A DNA stretch of 64,000 nt, taken from NCBI GenBank assembly GCA_947623455.1, contig OX392542.1, positions 10,237,625 to 10,301,624 on the forward strand, written 5' to 3'. The notes under the pieces are model-generated. The model saw nothing but the letters and a program-made list of their open reading frames with translations, searched no databases and was not told the DNA's origin. This DNA comes from Mimachlamys varia. Lineage: Eukaryota > Mollusca > Bivalvia > Pectinida > Pectinidae. Position numbers and translations under genes: made by a program. Of this stretch, positions 61,401 to 64,000 are shown in pieces (position 1 is the first letter of the stretch; every line of letters begins with the position of its first letter).

Positions 61401-63932
61401 GTTTCCTATGCTGATGCCAAACGCCCGGAAGAAAAGTGTAATTGACAAAGGTTTGTGTTGCATTTGTATCAAATTTATACTAAAAACTATTTTTGTGATG
61501 TTTGAGGGTAGTTGGTTTTAGGGTAGGGGTAGGGGTAATAATTATAAGCTAGATCTTAAAAACATGCTATGCATTAATTGTAGATTTGACCTCATTTGGT
61601 AAAGCATGAACATCTTCTTGTAGGCAATTCTTTAAATTTACTCAATACATTTTGACAGTTACTGTATATTTGCAAATATTGTTGAGGTTTTTAATTTTAC
61701 TATTTGTGAATATATCAAAATTCGAAATATAACACCTCCTGAAAATTTTGAGATGATGGCCAGACTTGACAGCTATACTGGTTATACCTTCATAACAAAC
61801 TTGTGGAATATGTTGGTGTTGGTTGTTTGTGCTTTGCAATTTCTTTCAAAATAAATATTGTATCTGAATTTCATAATAATTGAAAAACTGAATTTAAATA
61901 ATTTACCCAGGACTGAAATCCTATTTTGAATAGCAGATCGATCCCCATGCAATGTTGAAGTACTACACAGCTAACATACTTGCCCTGACATACCTACTTG
62001 CCCTGACATACCTACTTGCCCTGACATACCTACTTGCCCTGACATACCTACTTGCCATGACATACCTACTTGCCCTGACATACATACTTGCCCTGACATA
62101 CCTACTTGCCATGACATACATACTTGCTGTGACATACCTACTTGCTGTGACATACATACTTGCCCTGACATACCTACTTGCTCTAACATACCTACATCTG
62201 TACTTGCCCTGACATACATACTTGTCCTGACATACCTACTTGCCCTGACATACATACTTGCCCTAACATACATACTTGCCCTGACATACATACTTGCCCT
62301 GACCTGACATACATACTTGCCCTGACATACCTACTTGCTCTAACATACCTACATCTGTACTTGGCCTGACATACATACTTGTCCTGACATACCTACTTAC
62401 CCTGACATACCTACTTGCCCTGACATACCTACCTGCCCTGACATACCTACTTGCCCCGACATACCTACTTGCCCTGACATACCTACTTGCCCTGACATAC
62501 CTACTTGCCCTAATATACCTAATTGCCCTGACATACATACTTGCTGTTACATACCTACTTGCCCTGACATACCTACTTGCCCTGACATACCTACTTGCCA
62601 TGACATACCTACTTGCCCTGACATACATACTTGCCCTGACATACCTACTGGCCCTGACATACCTACTTGCCCTGACATACATACTTGCCCTGACATACAT
62701 ACTTGCCCTGACATACCTACTTGCCCTGACATACCTACTGGCCCTGACATACCTACTTGCCCTGACATACATACTTGCCCTGACATACCTACTTGCCCTG
62801 ACATACATAGTTGCCCTGACATACCTACTTGCCCTGACATACCTACTTGCCGTGACATACATACTTGCCCTGACATACCTACTTGCTATGACATACATAC
62901 TTGCCCTGACATACCTACTTGCCATGACATACATACTTGCCCTGACATACCTACTTGCTATGACATACATACTTGCCCTGACATACCTACTTGCCCTGAC
63001 ATACATTCTTGCCCTGACATACCTACTTGCCCTGACATACCTACTTGCCCTGACATACCTACTTGCCCTGACATACCTACTTGCCCTGACATACCTACTT
63101 GCCCTGACATACCTACTTGCCCTGACATACATAGTTGCCCTGACATACCTACTTGCCCTGACATACCTACTTGCCCTGACATACATACTTGCCCTGACAT
63201 ACGTACTTGCCATGACATACGTACTTGCCATGACATACGTACTTTCCCCGACATACATACTTGCCCTGACATACATACTTGCCATGACATACCTACTTGC
63301 CCTGACATACCTACTTGCCCTGACATACATACTTGCCATGACATACCTACTTGCCCTGACATACATACTTGCCCTGACATACCTACTTGCCCTGACATAC
63401 CTACTTGCCCTGACATACCTACTTGCCATGACATACCTACTTGCCCTGACATACCTACTTGCCGTGACATACCTACTTGCCCTGACATACCTACTGATCC
63501 TGACATACATACTTGCCCTGACATACATACTTGCCCTGACATACATACTTGTCCTGACATACCTACTGGCCGTGACATACCTACTTGCCCTGACATACAT
63601 ACTTGCCCTGACATATGTACTGGCCATGACATACCTACTTGCCCTGACATACATAATTGCCCTGACATACATAATTGCCCTGACATACATAGTTGCCCTG
63701 ACATACATACTTGCCCTGACATAATTCAGTGTACTTGTTCAGGTATCTACAGGAAAGAGGCACTAGCACAGAAAAGAAACATGACATCAGCTGATGCTGT
63801 CCATGTGTGTATCATGTCTGACGGCCAAACCATGGGGGGCATGATGGCTCTTATCAATAGTATCCGGCTCAACACCAAACACAGTGTCATGTTTCACCTG
63901 TTCGTCGACAGAAGCAGCATGGACCACGCTAG
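58444..63932 (+). CDS. GT8-family type II membrane glycosyltransferase, GLT8D1/2-like, first three exons
   Basis: Exons 58444-58468, 61352-61450 and 63743-63932, GT-AG with matching phases. Exon 1 encodes MGIFSSKR in context AACATGG; exon 2 adds a single hydrophobic segment (ATVLTLVWLGFMFYLWF, about residues 10-26), a signal anchor for a type II Golgi-type membrane protein. Exon 3 opens the catalytic domain: AVHVCIMSDGQTMGGMMALI followed by NSIRLNTKHSVMFHLFVDR, corresponding to the start of the GT8 fold in human GLT8D1 (VVIAASEDRLGGAIAAINS). The DxD metal site and the rest lie beyond the right edge. About 105 residues are present. GLT8D1/2 is the best match from memory; other GT8 members (GXYLT, XXYLT, LARGE) fit less well. 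The substrate is unknown. Intron 2 ends in a long 18-bp tandem array. Confidence 0.78.
58700..59420. mobile_element. TA-flanked element built of GGATATCC and TTCGAA palindromes
   Basis: Ends TGGGCGGCGTTTTACTATTT and, reversed, TGGGGCGCCGTTTAATTATT are inverted repeats of about 60 bp continuing through ACAAAACTGGATATCC. TA lies on both sides (58698-58699, 59421-59422). The interior consists of some two dozen GGATATCC-like palindromes spaced by AAAATTCGAATTATGG-type linkers. A third, inverted copy of the end occurs inside at about 59020-59048. No coding capacity. In intron 1 of the GT8 gene. Confidence 0.8.
60606..60690 (+). mobile_element. tRNA-derived SINE head
   Basis: GTGGCAAGTTTGCTCAATTG then GTAGAGGTC is A-box-like; GCCTGGGTTCAAATCCAAG is B-box-like, and a SINE-type AAGTCTGGATGTTGCATTTC follows. 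A full cloverleaf with good acceptor pairing is not seen. Elsewhere in 59421-61351 there is a C run at 60177-60191 and nothing else recognised. Confidence 0.5.
61970..63724. repeat. 18-bp minisatellite, about 97 units
   Basis: Unit ACATACCTACTTGCCCTG with variants CATACATAC, GCCATG, GCTGTG. The array is about 1.75 kb and stops 18 bp before exon 3 of the GT8 gene. A variant block CTCTAACATACCTACATCTG occurs twice, about 158 bp apart (62171 and 62338), showing a segmental duplication within the array. The 18-bp period keeps frames open on both strands, producing long false open frames. Confidence 0.95.
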
Positions 63933-64000
63933 GTAAATGTACCATTTCATCTAACTAATTTCCTAATTATTTGTTTTGAAATATCATATTGAACTTTACA

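Noticed and set aside
62263..63724. Long open frames (up to 481 codons, both strands) over the 18-bp array
   Set aside because: An 18-bp period keeps any stop-free frame open on both strands; the peptides are simple six-residue repeats and splice evidence places the region in an intron.
61970..63724. CRISPR-like array
   Set aside because: Units are contiguous 18-bp tandem repeats without unique spacers, inside an animal gene.

Overview
The window is animal nuclear DNA: AT-rich, genes split into many short exons with GT-AG introns, and most of the rest made of introns, tandem repeats and small transposons. Several repeats end in a motif containing AACAAGAGGCC followed by a CTCACCTG-type sequence, and tRNA-derived SINEs are frequent. 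From knowledge of such repeats, a bivalve mollusc is the most likely source; species cannot be fixed from sequence alone.

Five host genes can be assembled exon by exon, with reading phase agreeing at every junction listed. (1) EFHD2/swiprosin, minus strand, first two coding exons (17443 down to 1792), rest beyond the left edge. (2) DCAF17, plus strand, complete in 15 exons (22245-34692). (3) CPLANE2/RSG1, plus strand, five exons (40697-43680), with a one-base frame disruption in exon 4. (4) NSUN5, minus strand, complete in nine exons (58099 down to 44705), with an unusually long lysine/histidine-rich tail. (5) A GT8-family type II membrane glycosyltransferase resembling GLT8D1/2, plus strand, first three exons (58444-63932), running off the right edge. 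NSUN5 and the glycosyltransferase start head to head 344 bp apart. CPLANE2 and NSUN5 are tail to tail about 1 kb apart. The genes act in unrelated processes: calcium/actin, ubiquitin ligase adaptor, ciliogenesis, rRNA methylation and Golgi-type glycosylation.

Mobile DNA: a full-length piggyBac element with TTAA duplications, matching ends and an uninterrupted three-exon 585-residue transposase sits in EFHD2 intron 1. A 5'-truncated LINE lies between EFHD2 and DCAF17. Helitron-like repeats with central tandem units, several MITE families, a MULE-like element with 9-bp duplications that itself carries a nested element, a Tigger/pogo-like element and tRNA-derived SINEs fill introns and spacers.

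The most unusual signals are tandem repeats placed on splice signals. DCAF17 has three exon/intron boundaries that were duplicated in tandem, one grown into an array of about twenty extra 5' splice-site consensus copies. The glycosyltransferase gene has about 97 copies of an 18-bp unit ending 18 bp before an exon, each unit carrying a branch-point-like CTGAC. A TA-flanked element made almost wholly of GGATATCC and TTCGAA palindromes lies in the same gene. No bacterial-type system, CRISPR array, rRNA gene or functional tRNA gene is seen.
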